Positions 13,968-26,229 of a stretch of 64,000 bases of DNA are shown in pieces (position 1 is the first letter of the stretch; each line of letters starts with the position of its first letter). Origin of the DNA: Carallia brachiata (lineage: Eukaryota; Streptophyta; Magnoliopsida; Malpighiales; Rhizophoraceae). The notes beneath the pieces were generated by a model. That model made no database searches, was not told the DNA's origin, and worked only from the letters and a program-made list of their open reading frames with translations. The stretch lies in contig JADCRB010000049.1 in assembly GCA_021464245.1 (NCBI GenBank), positions 654,235 through 718,234 of the forward strand, read 5' to 3'. The position numbers and the translations under genes are program-made.

Positions 13968-16383
13968 GTGAAGGGAAAGTTGGTAAAGAAAATGTGCAAA
14001 ACAGAGGACCCTGTTGATGATTGGGAGATGAAAGTGAAGCTATTGGCAGATAGTAATGGTGAAAAGTTGAAACATTCAATGGTTTCAAGGTCTAGAATGA
14101 AGCTGTGGATGATAAGGGCAATCACAACAGCATTTTTATGGACTTGTGCGGTTCAGTTGGTGACACTGGGAGAGATGTGGGGGCCAAGATCGTTGAAGGG
14201 TTGGCCTTGTTGTTTTAGCCATTCTGATGTTCAATTGTCCTCTGTTCCTGCCAAAATTGCCCTTCCTCCAAAGAGTGAGTTCAATTCAACATTTCCTTTG
14301 ATTTCATTGTTGGCTGCTTTCATTGGCATCACAATATACAGTACTTTTTTTTTTTTTATTGATTTACCTGGGTACATTTTTTTTTAAATTTCTGACAATT
14401 GCTGTCACGGATTTTCCTTTTGGTTCAATTAGATGTCTGAAATTTCTTTTTTCATCAGCTAAATTTGCTGGTCGGTGCTTGCAGGGGTTTACAAGAATAA
14501 TGGATATCTTATGGTTTCCTGCAACGGAGGACTTAATCAAATGAGGGCAGCAGTGAGTTAAGCTCTACTAGATTATTCTCACCATCGCCCAATTCAAGCT
14601 TTCTGATTTCTAATTCTGATTTCTGCAGATATGTGACATGGTGACGATAGCAAGACATCTAAATGTCACTCTTATTGTCCCAGAGTTGGACAAGACCTCA
14701 TTTTGGAACGATCCAAGGTATGCTAACTAGCTTGGAGAATCATAATAATCCCAACTCAGAGTCCCAAAAGGCCAATTCACATTGTGCTTTATTTGTGTAA
14801 TCAATTCTACAGTGAATTCCGAGATATATTTGATGTTGATCATTTCATCACTTCGCTTAGAGATGAGGTTCGTATATTGAAGGAGCTGCCGCCTAGGCTG
14901 AAAAGGCGAGTTGAATTGGGAATGTTCTTCTCATTGCCACCAATTAGTTGGTCCAACATATCTTACTACCTTCAACAAGTTAGTCAGCTATAATTAGAAG
15001 TATTGCATGAGAAGACTTCTTCCCCCACCCCTTCCCACGTCTTGGTTAGAGGATCAGTATCTTTGCATTGATGGAACTAATTTTCTGAATTGTTTGGCAA
15101 CAGATTCTGCCTCTGGTGCAAAAATTCAAAGTTGTACATTTGAATAAAACGGATGCTCGCCTTGCTAACAATGGACTACCTCTTCAGACTCAAAAGTTGC
15201 GCTGCCATGTAAATTATAATGCATTGAGATTCACATCACAGATAGAGGAGTTGGGTAGAAGGATTGTCAGGATTTTGAGGGAAAAAGGACCTTTCCTGGT
15301 CCTTCATCTTAGATATGAAATGGACATGTTGGCCTTCTCTGGCTGCACTCGTGGCTGCAACAACGAGGAGGTTGAAGAATTGACAAGAATGAGGTAATGT
15401 TCTCGTATCAGTGCTTCAGAACATCTATTCAAATTGAAACATAGCGGTGTAAAATTCAATATTCTCAGATATGCATATCCCTGGTGGAAAGAAAAGGTGA
15501 TAAATTCGGAAATGAAAAGGAAAGAAGGGTTATGTCCTTTGACACCTGAAGAAACTTCTCTTGTATTAAGGGCACTTGGTATTGATCATAATATCCAAAT
15601 ATACATTGCTTCTGGAGAGATATACGGTGGAGAAAGAAGAATGAGATCTCTGGCAGCTTCTTTCCCTAATTTGGTAAGTAAAATGAATCAGTAAGCACCC
15701 TTCCAACATGTTCATGGAGGAATTCCCTTTAGATGACTTTGCCTCTTACCGTGAATCAGGTCAGGAAAGAGACTTTGCTTGAACCATCAGATTTAAGGTT
15801 CTATCTGAATCATTCATCTCAAATGGCAGCACTGGACTATCTCGTCTCCTTGGAGAGTGACATATTTGTTCCTACATATGATGGCAACATGGCCAAAGCT
15901 GTTGAAGGCCATCGCAGGTAGTGGATTGCTTCTTTGTTGTCATCTTCATTCACAATTTGAGATGTTGAATTTTAAATTAGAACTAGAACGTTTCTAGGAC
16001 CATGATATCATGCCTCTGCCCGAGAAATTCCCTGCCAGCATAATCTGTTGCTAAAACTAAGGGACTTTGTAGCTTTAGTGTATGCTAGCAGCAACCTGAA
16101 ATTTGTTTACTAAGTTTCAATGGGCCTTACTTTCAGATTCTTGGGATTCAGGAAGACAATTTTGTTGGACAGAAAACTTCTGGTTGGGTTGATAGATCAA
16201 TACAATCAAGAGTCATTGAGCTGGGACGAGTTCGCTTCTACTGTAAAGGAAGCTCATGCTGATCGGATTGGGAGCCCAAAGACGCGGACAGTCATACCAG
16301 ATAGGCCAAAGGAAGAAGATTATTTCTATGCCAATCCACATGAGTGTTTCCAACTGCCAGATGAATCATTGAGAAGTACATGA
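13968..16383 (+). CDS. RRT1: GT106 O-fucosyltransferase-like enzyme, probable RG-I rhamnosyltransferase
   Basis: Eight exons join to 509 residues: 13968-14274, 14485-14552, 14629-14717, 14813-14978, 15104-15393, 15469-15673, 15760-15917 and 16137-16383. The N-terminus has a short cytosolic part and one membrane anchor (about residues 45-65, [16 protein letters not shown]), as in Golgi type II glycosyltransferases. The GT106/O-FucT signature is intact: [39 protein letters not shown], and [18 protein letters not shown] near the C-terminus. Within GT106 the sequence reads most like the RRT group, which adds rhamnose to the rhamnogalacturonan I backbone. That sub-assignment is from memory and from neighbouring genes. 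An alternative start is the in-frame ATG at 13992. All exons are open and complete. Confidence 0.88.
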
Positions 16384-17015
16384 ACCAAGTCATGCTTGTG
16401 AAATGTTTATACCTAATTTATGGTTGGACGTTGACATGTGCACCTTTAAAACGAAATGGTCTATGGGTTTTGGTAAAACTAAAGCCACAGTCCTGGATTT
16501 TCATCAACAGCATAACCAGAATATTTACACCAGCTTATTCAATAATAATCAATTATGTACATATTTGAGAAATTAAGCCATTGGAGGGCTAATTTCCAAT
16601 TATCTAGTGTGAAAACAAGGATATCAGAAAAGTTTCCTAGAAATTCAGTTTCTGGAATGTCTTGATCTCTCCATATTTCTCTGATTTCATAATTTTATCC
16701 AGCGTTAAAACATAACATGGAGCTACACAATTTCTTCTCACAGCGAGTGTATGCTGCCTGATATTGACGGCCAAAGGAAATTCGGCTTGCGTCTTTTTTT
16801 GGTTACGTGAATGCTTCTTTCAATAATAGGTAGTTGTAATAGTGAGAACACAAGAACATATCATCACAGTAGCACTTAGTGGATTTTATATGATGATTTT
16901 GTCATACTTGACAGATTCAAAGCTTAGTTTTTGTCCTCTGGCGGACGAGTCTCAGAAGGTCCACATGGGAATATTTTTATGACAGCTTGTGTTAATATAT
17001 ATATAGGCTTGATTA
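16384..17015. other. 3' UTR and intergenic DNA after the GT106 gene
   Basis: No second gene is supported. The first few hundred bases are probably 3' UTR of the upstream gene. Confidence 0.3.
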
Positions 17016-17019
17016 TATG

Positions 17020-17237
17020 CACGGGTGAGAATATATACAGGAGCCTAACACGTTGATTTGTTTGTCTAACCAGTTAGTTTATTTGTACAACAAGTTACTT
17101 AATTTTTTTAATTAAAAAAAATAGATGAAAAAATATTTTCAAATTTTGTTATAATAATTAAGCGTCTTATTACACAAATAAACTTATTAGTTGTATAAAC
17201 AAATCGACACATCGATTCTTATATCTATTCTCCCGCG
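17020..17237. mobile_element. Foldback MITE with about 100-bp inverted ends
   Basis: The left end, cacgggtgagaatatata onward, matches the reverse complement of the right end (tatctattctcccgcg). The match continues through gttgatttgtttg/gtcgatttgttta and agtttatttgt to an A/T centre. Two inverted arms of about 100 bases flank a short centre, with no coding content. A diverged relative with the same arm plan lies at about 33860-33999. Confidence 0.6.
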
Positions 17238-17239
17238 TT

Positions 17240-18179
17240 ATGTAACTTTTTCGTATATATTTTGGCATGTCTTTGGCTGTAAGCTTTCCTGTAAACTGAA
17301 TTCTAGTGATGTTGCCTTTGAGGTTTGGCAGCAAAGCACACATCATGCATAGTTGGCATACTCATAAATGCACTTGTTTATTATCATCATTGGTTAGTAT
17401 TTGTGATATGATAAAAAAAAAAAAAATGATGCAGAGAACAAAGATTTTTGGTTTTCCATTGAACCCATAGCATTACAACAAACAGTTTTCATTGAGGACA
17501 TAGAGCAAATATTGGTTGATCCGAGAGAGCTTGTTTCTGATCCAAGAAAACTTTTTAAAACTTTTTATGGGTGATTCAAGATGTCACACTTCACTTAAAG
17601 GGTTTTATTAAATACTATTAAAGTAATTACGTAATCTATCAAACGATAAAAAATCTCACTAACAAAATTTATCAAATATATCATAAAATTAAAACCTGCC
17701 TTGGCCGTACATGGAAGTACTTAATGTAGCTATCGTCCATCTCCCTTAATTATGGTGTCCGACAATTTGGGGCACTTCAAACATAGCTTTCTTGCCCACA
17801 CAACGCTAGTAAAAAAAAGTGGTTGGTTGTTGAATTGTTCTTGGGTCTCATGAACGTGCATCAAATAATAAAGGTAGTTGAGAAGCATTTGAACGCGGTT
17901 TCTGAATTTAAACATAGTTTATCTCTTGTAATAAACCACAAAATTATTCCAATCCAATCTCCAATAATAATTCTTGTGAATGTTAGCCTAACCCAACCAA
18001 AATAATAATAATAATAAAAGACTCTGATAATTTATTCCTTGGATGTATGTCGCACAGCAACCAGTTTTGAAACCGAAGAAAATGCTCCATACCCATTAAT
18101 TAGGCTCTTATTTCCCATTTTTGCTTTCAATTATTCTATTCAAGAGGACGACAGTATATGCTTTCAATTATTCCTAAAT
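17240..18179. other. Intergenic DNA
   Basis: AT-rich DNA with an (AAT)n run at about 18001-18016. No gene supported. Confidence 0.3.
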
Positions 18180-19077
18180 AGAAGTTGTCAGTTTTTTTTT
18201 TTTATCTAAAAAAAAGAAAAGAGATATTCTATTAGTAAAAACTCAAAATATTTATAAAAAAAGTTCAAATATAGAAGTCGATACTACAAGTACATAGATA
18301 TGATAGTTCAACCACTCAAGCTATATAAATATGGTCCAACCCAAAAACAAGCTATGACCAGAAGACAACAGCATCCAAACAGCCCGATACAAGTTCAAAC
18401 TCGGGCCCAAAGCCCTAGTAAACAGCAACTGGTTTGGGAAGGAAACACGAGTCAGGATCCAACTACTCCTAAGACTTGCCGCCCCCACACGGAGGCGAAA
18501 CCCCATTCCGGGGTGAGTGGCAAGGCCCACAAGGCCATCGGCGGCGAAACCATGGAACAATGCCGGGTGCAAGCCGAGAATGGCATAGCGCAAAGACAAC
18601 GTGTGACAACTAGAAGAAAGCCGTTGATCCCAGAGAGGACAGAGAAAGACCGAGCAAAATCAGTGGCCGGCAACTAAGTAGCACACAAACACGGCATGGG
18701 CGAGCTGTACAGAAGGCCCCTTATCCCAAAAGGCGCACCCTTCCCTCGCCCGCGAAGGTGAGGGAGACCACCGGATCTACCCCAAAGCAAAACAAGACAC
18801 TTGCAGTAACAACGAAACACCATCAACCAAAACGAAGCAGCAGAACACCACCAAACACCAAAGCCTGAAAACACCATCAAGAGAACAAACGTCCCACAAA
18901 ACCCACCAAGGGGTACACAGCTTATGCTAGAGCACACACCTTCAGGCATAGAAAACACTGGCCAAGGGACAGAATTCGGGAGAGAGAGAAAACGCTCTCA
19001 GCGCACATTAGCAAAAACTTGCGCACGATGGCGTTTCTCTCTAACCCAATTTTAGGGCAACTCAGAAGTTGTCAGTT
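18180..19077 (-). mobile_element. Non-LTR retroposon insertion with 14-bp TSD
   Basis: The 14-mer agaaguugucaguu (DNA: agaagttgtcagtt) occurs at 18180-18193 and 19064-19077 and brackets an 870-bp insert. The insert is GC-richer than its surroundings and on the minus strand ends in an A-rich tail (T tract at 18194-18203). Minus-strand frames of about 90 codons have no recognised domain. It is either a 5' fragment of a LINE joined to a LINE 3' end or a non-autonomous derivative. No reverse transcriptase motif was found. Confidence 0.75.
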
Positions 19078-20500
19078 ATTATTGAATGAGAATGCATTAA
19101 TATTTATTTTTACTTAAATGTAGTAATAGATTGTTCACTCTTCCCCAATTATATATGCTCTAACTAAAGGGTAAAGAAAAAAGATAACAAGAAGGGCACT
19201 CTTCTCACTTATTGTTATTAAAGAAAATTAAGAAACAAAGCTGAAATATGTAAATACTCAAGAAAGAGTACACGAATGTTTGCAGTTTATTAAACAATAT
19301 TTAATAATTTTTATTTAATTTAATATATTTTCTACAAACTAACAGTCTAAATTTTTAGATTGTGTATTTATTGCATTTCTCATTAAGTATTATCATAATA
19401 GTTAGTATTTTAGCTTTTCACCTTCTAGCTACTTGCTGCTTGAATAAATTCGTTTTTCTAACGTATGCAACAAATTATAGTATCGTTTCTTTTTTTGTTG
19501 CAACGAAACGATCCTTCTTTTTTTTTTTTATAATACTTTAGACAATTTATGTCTTGTTATCATCAGTAGTGATTCCCGAAGCCAAGCCTCCGAATGATTC
19601 TCCGATTAAACTTTTCTATAAATTAGTGTAATGGAGAAGAAACCTATATGGAGTCGAATTTTTGGTTGGGGCTTGAACATTATTGTGCGGATTTGAAATG
19701 CAAAATCTTAAATGCATCGGTTGATACAAAAGCGTTTTAATTAACGTGAAAGAGCACCATTTCACCAAAAAATTGATAGAAGATACAAAAGAGTTTTGTT
19801 AATATTCTTTATAATAATTAAATTACCTGACGAAATTACATGAAATTATTTAAAATTAATACTTTCTGATTATTTTTTATTAAATACTTTATGACTCAAA
19901 TTTATATTTTTTTTTTCAGATTTGATAAATCTGTTATTACAGAAAAAGAGAAATAATTATGTCGTCCTATTGGGCAACAGAGAAGGCGAAAAAACAATTT
20001 TCGTTTTCTTATGGGTAAACAATCGTGGCAGATCATTTACAGAATTCATAAGATAGTAAATTCTACAAGCTATTTACACTGAATCTATAAAGTAGTAAAT
20101 CTGCATATCCAACAAGCATCACCGTGTATATTAATATTGTTAAAATTGATTGGTTATCAAATGAAAAATTAAAAATTTAAAATTAAATCAATTTAACTAT
20201 TATTTGAAACGGTAAAATTAATATTTAATAATAAATATATGTCTATATAAATAATTAAAAAATATACTTATTAATAGTGATTGATATAAATTTTTTTATT
20301 TTAAAGGTTAAATTGAAAAAAATGCAAATAAAAGCAGATTTGCCAAACGGTTACTAGATCTTGCCACGTCGTCGCCGACCCAACGGTGGCACGCGGCACA
20401 GTCCGCAAGCAGATAGTGTATCATATTCCATTGATTAATAATTAATTGAAATTTTAAAAAAAATCATTTCTTAAACTCAATTATTTAATTCTTTAATTTT
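19078..20500. other. AT-rich intergenic DNA
   Basis: No gene, RNA or transposon end could be supported. The last 150 bases probably reach into the promoter of the PI4K gamma gene. Confidence 0.3.
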
Positions 20501-20639
20501 TTTTGGCAATTATTTAATTCATTAAACACTCCTTTTTCTCCGCTTCTCTCGAAAGGAAGTTGGAGAAAATCTCCCAAAAACGCGAGAGAGCGCGAGGAAA
20601 TTACATCTGATCACAGCCGTCAATTTCTTTATAAAGTTT

Positions 20640-21941
20640 AAATTTAGAGCGAATCTCAACCGTCCGTTCCCTCCAACGGTGATGGCTCTACCCGCGTTTC
20701 CACCGTCTTGATCTCGCCGTCGCCGATCTCCTCCGGTGATCTCTCTCTCTCCCCCTCTCTCCTCTCTCTCTCTACTCTTGGATTCAAACTGTCCGTTTGC
20801 GTTCGTTTCCGTAGGAAACACAGAGAACTTTTGAATGCTATGCATCGGAAATTCAAGATTTCAAGAAAAGTAGAGATATGTATGATCTGTAATGCTTGTT
20901 TTTGTTGGTGATTAATTCATGGAAAGAAGGTTCATCGAGGAAAAGATCCAGTATCGGAATTATCTTTACTGATCAATCGTTTCCAATAAAAAACAAAGAT
21001 TATATATATAAATTGTGAATTGGAGGTGTTCTTTTATTTAAACCGGTTTTTATGATGATTGTTTCAATTTTTAATGATATTTTTTCACTGTTGTTGTGAT
21101 TTAGGTAGTGCGGGTTTAGTTTATTTTCCAGAATTCTTTTTTCACTGTTCTTTTTCTCTTTTTTGGTTTGCTAAATATGATTTTTGGCATCAGATTATTC
21201 AGATTAGAATAGGTTAAGTTGAAGAGTTGTTTATTTATTTATATATTTATGTTCAGATCAGGTAAATATGTGTGTTTATACATGGGATTCCGCGTCTCGC
21301 AAAATCTGCATGCTCTTCTCAGATGGTAGAAGAGAAAAGATATCTCATGCAATTTTTTGTTTTTCTTCTATGTTTTTGGAATCTCTAAACTTTGTGGACT
21401 TCCTTTGTTAATCGGAGAGATGATATACTGTTTCAGCAAATAGTATTGTTATAAATTGCACGGTTGGCGACATGCTGATTCACTGTTATGTTCATAATTT
21501 GAACTTTTCCAGCATTCTTTTATATATAGCTATCTCTATTATTTAGTGGCTTTGTAGTGATAGTGTTATGGACAGTGTGAGAATTGCGCTTGCTTGTTAT
21601 TTGACCTTTGCTTTATAGTTTTGCTTTTGTTCTGGGTTTAAGCTTCTTGTTGTCTTTCTGATGAGCAATTTTTTTTTTTTTCTTTCCATCAGCCAGCATT
21701 ATCAGATGGCTTCACTGATGTAGCAGTATTTTTAGTTCTTTGTTTCTTGGCTGCAGCTGGTCCAATGTGATTAGGAGAACTAAAGAGATTCAACTTTCTT
21801 TGATTATGGTTATGTACAATACAAAATCTTCTTTGTGTCCATTGCTGGCATCTGAGATTGGCATTTGCTTGAGAGACAAGCTCTCTGCTGCCACCATCTC
21901 TGTTGCTGGCTTGGAATTTTCCAGCTTCTCCTCTTCTTTCC
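20640..21941 (+). promoter_or_regulatory. Likely 5' UTR with leader intron of PI4K gamma
   Basis: A CT-rich leader (20720-20785, ctctctctc runs) typical of plant 5' UTRs is followed about 1 kb later by a good acceptor (ttggctgcag, ending 21756) just upstream of the first candidate start codons. This suggests a long leader intron. The donor could not be fixed with confidence. Confidence 0.4.
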
Positions 21942-23838
21942 ATGTGTCCTGATCTGGACCACCCTGTAGATGCAAATATGACTATGCAGCTATTAGAGGA
22001 CACCTTAGTGGTGAGTGTTGTGGGAGTCAAAGTATGGAAAGAAAATCTTCAGGAAGGAGGCGTGTGTTTGTTCAGACTGAAACTGGCTCCGTTTTGGGTA
22101 TAGAATTAGACAGGAGTGACAATGCCCATACTGTGAAGAAGAAGTTACAACTTGCCCTTAATATCCCAACTGAGGAGAGGTCATTGATATTTGGGGATGT
22201 GGTGCTAAAAAATGATCTCAGCTCAGTAAGAAATGATTCCCCACTTCTCCTTGCCAGAAACTATATGCACAGGAGCTCATCTACACCCTGTCTTTCACCC
22301 ACAGGAAAGGATCTTCAGCAGAGTGATCAGAGTCGCCCAATAGAGATATTGGGGTTTTCGGATCAATTTGTACGGGCAAAACAACTGGTTAAGGAAATTG
22401 TGAAGGCTATGAGGAATGGAGTTGACCCAATTCCTATTCATGGTGGGCTTGGAGGTGCATACTATTTTAAAAATTGCTGTGGTGAAAATGTTGCTATCGT
22501 GAAGCCTACAGACGAGGAACCTTATGCCCCTAACAATCCAAAGGGTTTTGTTGGCAAAGCTTTAGGACAGCCAGGCCTGAAACGCTCTGTTCGGGTTGGG
22601 GAGACAGGTTTCAGAGAAGTAGCAGCTTACCTTCTTGACCATGATCACTTTGCTAATGTTCCCTCCACTGTCCTTGCAAAGGTTACACATTCTATTTTTA
22701 ATGTCAATGATGGGGTGAATGGAAACAAGATTCAGAACAAGAACCAGGTTAGCAAGATAGCATCATTGCAACAGTTCATACCTCATGATTTTGATGCTAG
22801 CGATCATGGGACTTCGAGCTTTCCTGTCTCTTCTGTGCATAGGATAGGGATTCTAGATGTACGGATCTTCAACACGGACAGGCATGCTGGGAACCTTTTG
22901 GTCAAGAAGCTTGATGGATTGGAAGATTTGGTCAGGCAGAGCTTGTCCCCATTGATCATGGCCTTTGCCTTCCAGAATGCTTGGAGGATCCCTACTTTGA
23001 GTGGATCCATTGGCCACAAGCATCTATTCCTTTTTCAGAGGACGAGCTTGAGTATATAGACCATCTTGACCCTTTCCGAGATTGTGATATGCTTCGAAGG
23101 GAATTGCCCATGATTCGAGAGGCATGCCTAAGGGTCTTGGTCGTTTGCACAATTTTCCTCAAACATGCAGCGGCTTTTGGTCTGTGTCTTGCTGAGATTG
23201 GTGAGATGATGAGCAGAGAGTTTCGAGGCCATGAAGAGGAACCCAGTAAGCTTGAGCTTGTATGCATTGAGGCAAAGAGGCAGTTACGGGAAATGGAAAT
23301 ATCTCACTGTGAGGCTAAGGCAGGAGACAATGATGAGTTTCAGTTTGACATTGATTGTGAAGACTTAGATGTTACTTGGTCCAAAGGTGGAAATGTCCGC
23401 AATTTACTTTCCAGGCTAGAGGAGGGTGTAGAGGAGCAGGAGGAAGAGGAGGAAGAGAAGCAAGAGGCACAATTCAAGGGGAATAAGTTGGTGTCAAGCA
23501 TGGTCGACTGTGCTAATCCAACGCATCACCGGACTCCAACCATCTCGAGGATGTCTATAATGTTAAGAAATAACAGCTTCGGTGAGAGGAGTTGGCAACA
23601 CGAAGGTGCAATGCAGAAAAGTGGCTATTTGGCTGGTACTTCATCTGGAAATAGGAGTGTGAATGAGCAGCTTCCTGCAAGCGCTCATTTTGTTAAGCTT
23701 GATGATCTGACTGAAGGGGAGTGGGTGCAGTACCTTGAGAATTTTCAGAAATTACTCTATCCAGCTTTTGTTAACCATCAATCAGGGAATGTTGGTCAAA
23801 GGCGTAGACAAAGGCTCGGAACTTCGTGCCAATTTTGA
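21942..23838 (+). CDS. PI4KG: Phosphatidylinositol 4-kinase gamma, interrupted by base deletions
   Basis: This single-exon type II PI4-kinase of the plant gamma class has an N-terminal ubiquitin-like domain (RRRVFVQTETGSVLG, LDRSDNAHTVKKKLQ). The kinase part follows: IHGGLGGAYYF, AIVKPTDEEP, NNPKGFVGKALGQPGLK, GETGFREVAAYLLD, IGILDVRIFNTDRHAGNLLV. The tail is acidic and ends QRLGTSCQF. The frame breaks near 22918: after KKLDG one base is missing, so frame 1 stops at 23057-23059. The next frame resumes as GRFGQAELVPIDHGLCLPE and runs to TGA at 23836-23838. A second one-base loss near 22001-22004 separates a plausible N-terminus (ATG 21942, MCPDLDHPVDANM) from LSGECCGSQSMERK. Translation could instead start at ATG 22034. 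With both breaks read through, length would be about 632 residues, normal for the family. The gene is either a recent pseudogene or affected by assembly errors. Confidence 0.85.
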
Positions 23839-24030
23839 GTTAGTTAATAGACATTATCAAAGTATAACACTGAAATTAGAATAGATAACTGTGGTTCAGA
23901 TGTTGTCCCCGAGGAGTTGGGACTTCGTCTATGATTTGGAGTTGCCATCGTCAATATCCAAAAGTTCATTTGCTGCTCGAGGTTAGAACTCTGTTTTGGT
24001 TTATCTATATGTAATTATTTCTCGCTCCGC

Positions 24031-24069
24031 CAACCCGCCCGCTTCGGGGGGCTTGCTCTCGTGGTTGGA
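24031..24069 (+). other. GC-rich hairpin with TTCG loop
   Basis: About 190 bases after the PI4K gamma stop, the sequence can fold as an inner stem gcccgc-TTCG-gggggc (one G/G mismatch) inside an outer ccaacc/ggttgg stem. A C(UUCG)G tetraloop is exceptionally stable in RNA. It stands out in otherwise AT-rich DNA and probably sits in the 3' UTR. No function is known to me. Confidence 0.45.
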
Positions 24070-24360
24070 CAGCTTTATCTTATAAGTTACAATGTTTTAA
24101 TATGATAAGAACCAGTGCAAAAATATAAATAAGACTTGTATAGACGTTTCTGTCATTTGGAAAATCATGACTGCTACACTTTTATCTGATATTCGTCATA
24201 TTGTTACTGGAATATGGTTTTAGACGGAAATGTAATTGCTGCTTCTCAGTTCATAATTAGTTTTTTAGTCTGCGACTCCCTTGATCTTTTTTCTGTAGGC
24301 TTATGCGTGCAATTCGTAAATTGCAAAGAATGGGATTTGGAAAATGTCGCTGCATTAATT

Positions 24361-24564
24361 GGATTTCTATGGGCATTTGTCAAGGACTTCGCGCCCAGTT
24401 AAGTAATGGTCATTAGGATCATTTTAGTTGTTGGCTTTTGTCAATTTGTACTCCTGTCTTGTGCGAGTCTCTCCGACGCCTTTACGTTGGATCTATGTAC
24501 GGAATTGATCAGTATTAATGCAATGTTTCCTTTTAGTAAAAAAAAAAAAAAGGATTTCTGTGAG
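24361..24564 (+). mobile_element. Short A-tailed retroposon with imperfect TSD
   Basis: The flanks ggatttctatggg (24361-24373) and ggatttctgtgag (24552-24564) match at 11 of 13 positions and bracket about 178 bases ending in a run of A's. The tail phrase attaatgcaatg, then ttttag and A's, is also found at the 3' end of the retroposon near 55.7 kb. It is most likely a 5'-truncated copy of the same family. Confidence 0.55.
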
Positions 24565-25160
24565 CTTTATCCTACAACAGCCCATCTTCTTGTCACCCCA
24601 GCTTGCCATGCGGGGAATCTTGAGTGCTGCTCGAATATATCTCATGCAAACTTACAAGAAATGACAGTATATGTAGTGTATAGATGTGTGGCCAATGTGT
24701 TTTGTGATTGAAGCGATGTTGCATCGGACCACTCATGGTCAGGGACAATTGATGGAATGTCTAATGCCATCAAGCTGATTTACGGTCCGGTTTGACCCTC
24801 CTCTTAATTCTGAAATGAAAACCAGACTCAACTCAACCGCGTAAACAAGTGACTTAGGCAGTGGAGAGTTTATTAATTAGCCTCCTTTGTAATCTATCTA
24901 CTGAATGACATGATGAAGGCGTGTGGGTCTTTTTCTTTTCTTTTTCTTTTTTTTTGGATCTGTTCATTTGCTTTACTTGGAAATGTTTGAAAATGATAAT
25001 TTCGTTTGATGGGGTGGCAATACTTTACAGCCATGCTTTTTCTTGTCTGCATCCTGCGATAGCCTGAGGCCAAACGGATTTTTCATGCGCCTACTATTGG
25101 AGAACTTTGATGTACAGAATCAATGCCCTGTATTTCTTTTCGACATTTTGTCTTTTTTGG
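24565..25160. other. Intergenic DNA
   Basis: Mixed-composition DNA without a supported gene. Confidence 0.3.
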
Positions 25161-25164
25161 TACA

Positions 25165-25345
25165 TTTTATCTTAGAATTTCATCTACACCATCTACACTC
25201 ACAGTAACCTTTTGGTTATTACATTAAAAAAAAAAAAATGGTAGGGGAGGTGGGGTAAATGAAAGAGAATGGAGCATAAGACTTGCAAGATTAACGTACC
25301 CCAGATGTCACTCTTTGCAAGATCAAAGCGCCTTTCATATGTGTT
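25165..25345 (-). pseudogene. Decayed fragment of a CRLK-type receptor kinase gene
   Basis: The phrase agaatttcatctacaccat followed by ...actca.ag (from 25174) and, after an intron-like stretch, acttgcaagattaacgtac (about 25279-25298), closely match the exon 6/exon 7 region of the kinase gene at 37.5-37.7 kb. The intron between them is retained, so this is a DNA-level copy, not a retrocopy. Most of exon 6 is deleted: the match jumps to tgtcactctt. The frame is broken and the piece is non-functional. Confidence 0.7.
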
Positions 25346-25709
25346 TAGAAGGAGGGATACCCTGCAAAAGCAGTTCCCCAAAAATGGGGAGAATGCCGTG
25401 AAAAGGAGCTGACACGGTGCTAACCCCTTCCTTTATTTTTTGTTTTTTAAATTCAAAATGTTAATTTTTTTTACCCCACTTTCATTTTCTAACTTTTACT
25501 TGTAGGAGTAAAATTAATGTTAAAACACATATTACATTCTTTCTTCTCATACTCTAATTATTCTCAAACAAAATATTTTTATTTTTTTCTTTAAATTACA
25601 CTCTTCAAACATAAAATATGCTCTTACCCTCAAACATTCATTTTTCTTATATTCTTTACTCTCTGTTTTTTTTTTTTTTTTCAAAAGAGGAACAAGTAGA
25701 GTTATGATT

Positions 25710-26229
25710 ATCAAAGATCTGATATAAGCATTTTTTTGGTCTTAAATTTTTAAGTTTTTTTACGTTTTAGTGCTAAACTTTTTTGACATTTCATTTGAGT
25801 CTTAAACCTTTTGATTTTCTACCAAATCAGTACTTCTATTTAATAAAAGTGATCAATCTATTAAAAAATAATTTTAACTTTATAAAAAATTATTTAAAAA
25901 AATTAAATATATGAATTAAATGTCTTTTCTATTAAAAATATGCATGTTACCTATTTAATTTATATATTTGTTGATTAAAAAAATATTTAATATACATATT
26001 TTGTTGATGAAAAAAATATTTAATTCATATATTTAACCTTTTTAAAATAATTTTTATTAAATTAAACTCATTTATTAATAAATTGATTACTTTTTGTAAC
26101 TTAAAAGACTAATGTAGGAAAAAATTAAAAAATTTAAAACTCAAATAAAATATCTAAAAAATTTAAAATTCAAATATAAAAAAATTTAAAAATTTAAAAC
26201 CAAACAAATACTTATCCCATCAAAGATCT
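25710..26229. mobile_element. Foldback MITE, about 500 bp, copy B, with 11-bp TSD
   Basis: An 11-bp direct repeat atcaaagatct flanks the element at 25710-25720 and 26219-26229. Just inside, gatataagcatttttttgg pairs with the reverse complement of the right end (ccaaacaaatacttatccc). Interior phrases match the copy at 7.7-8.2 kb. A 9-11 bp duplication suggests mobilisation by a Mutator-type transposase, though this is inference. Confidence 0.75.
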
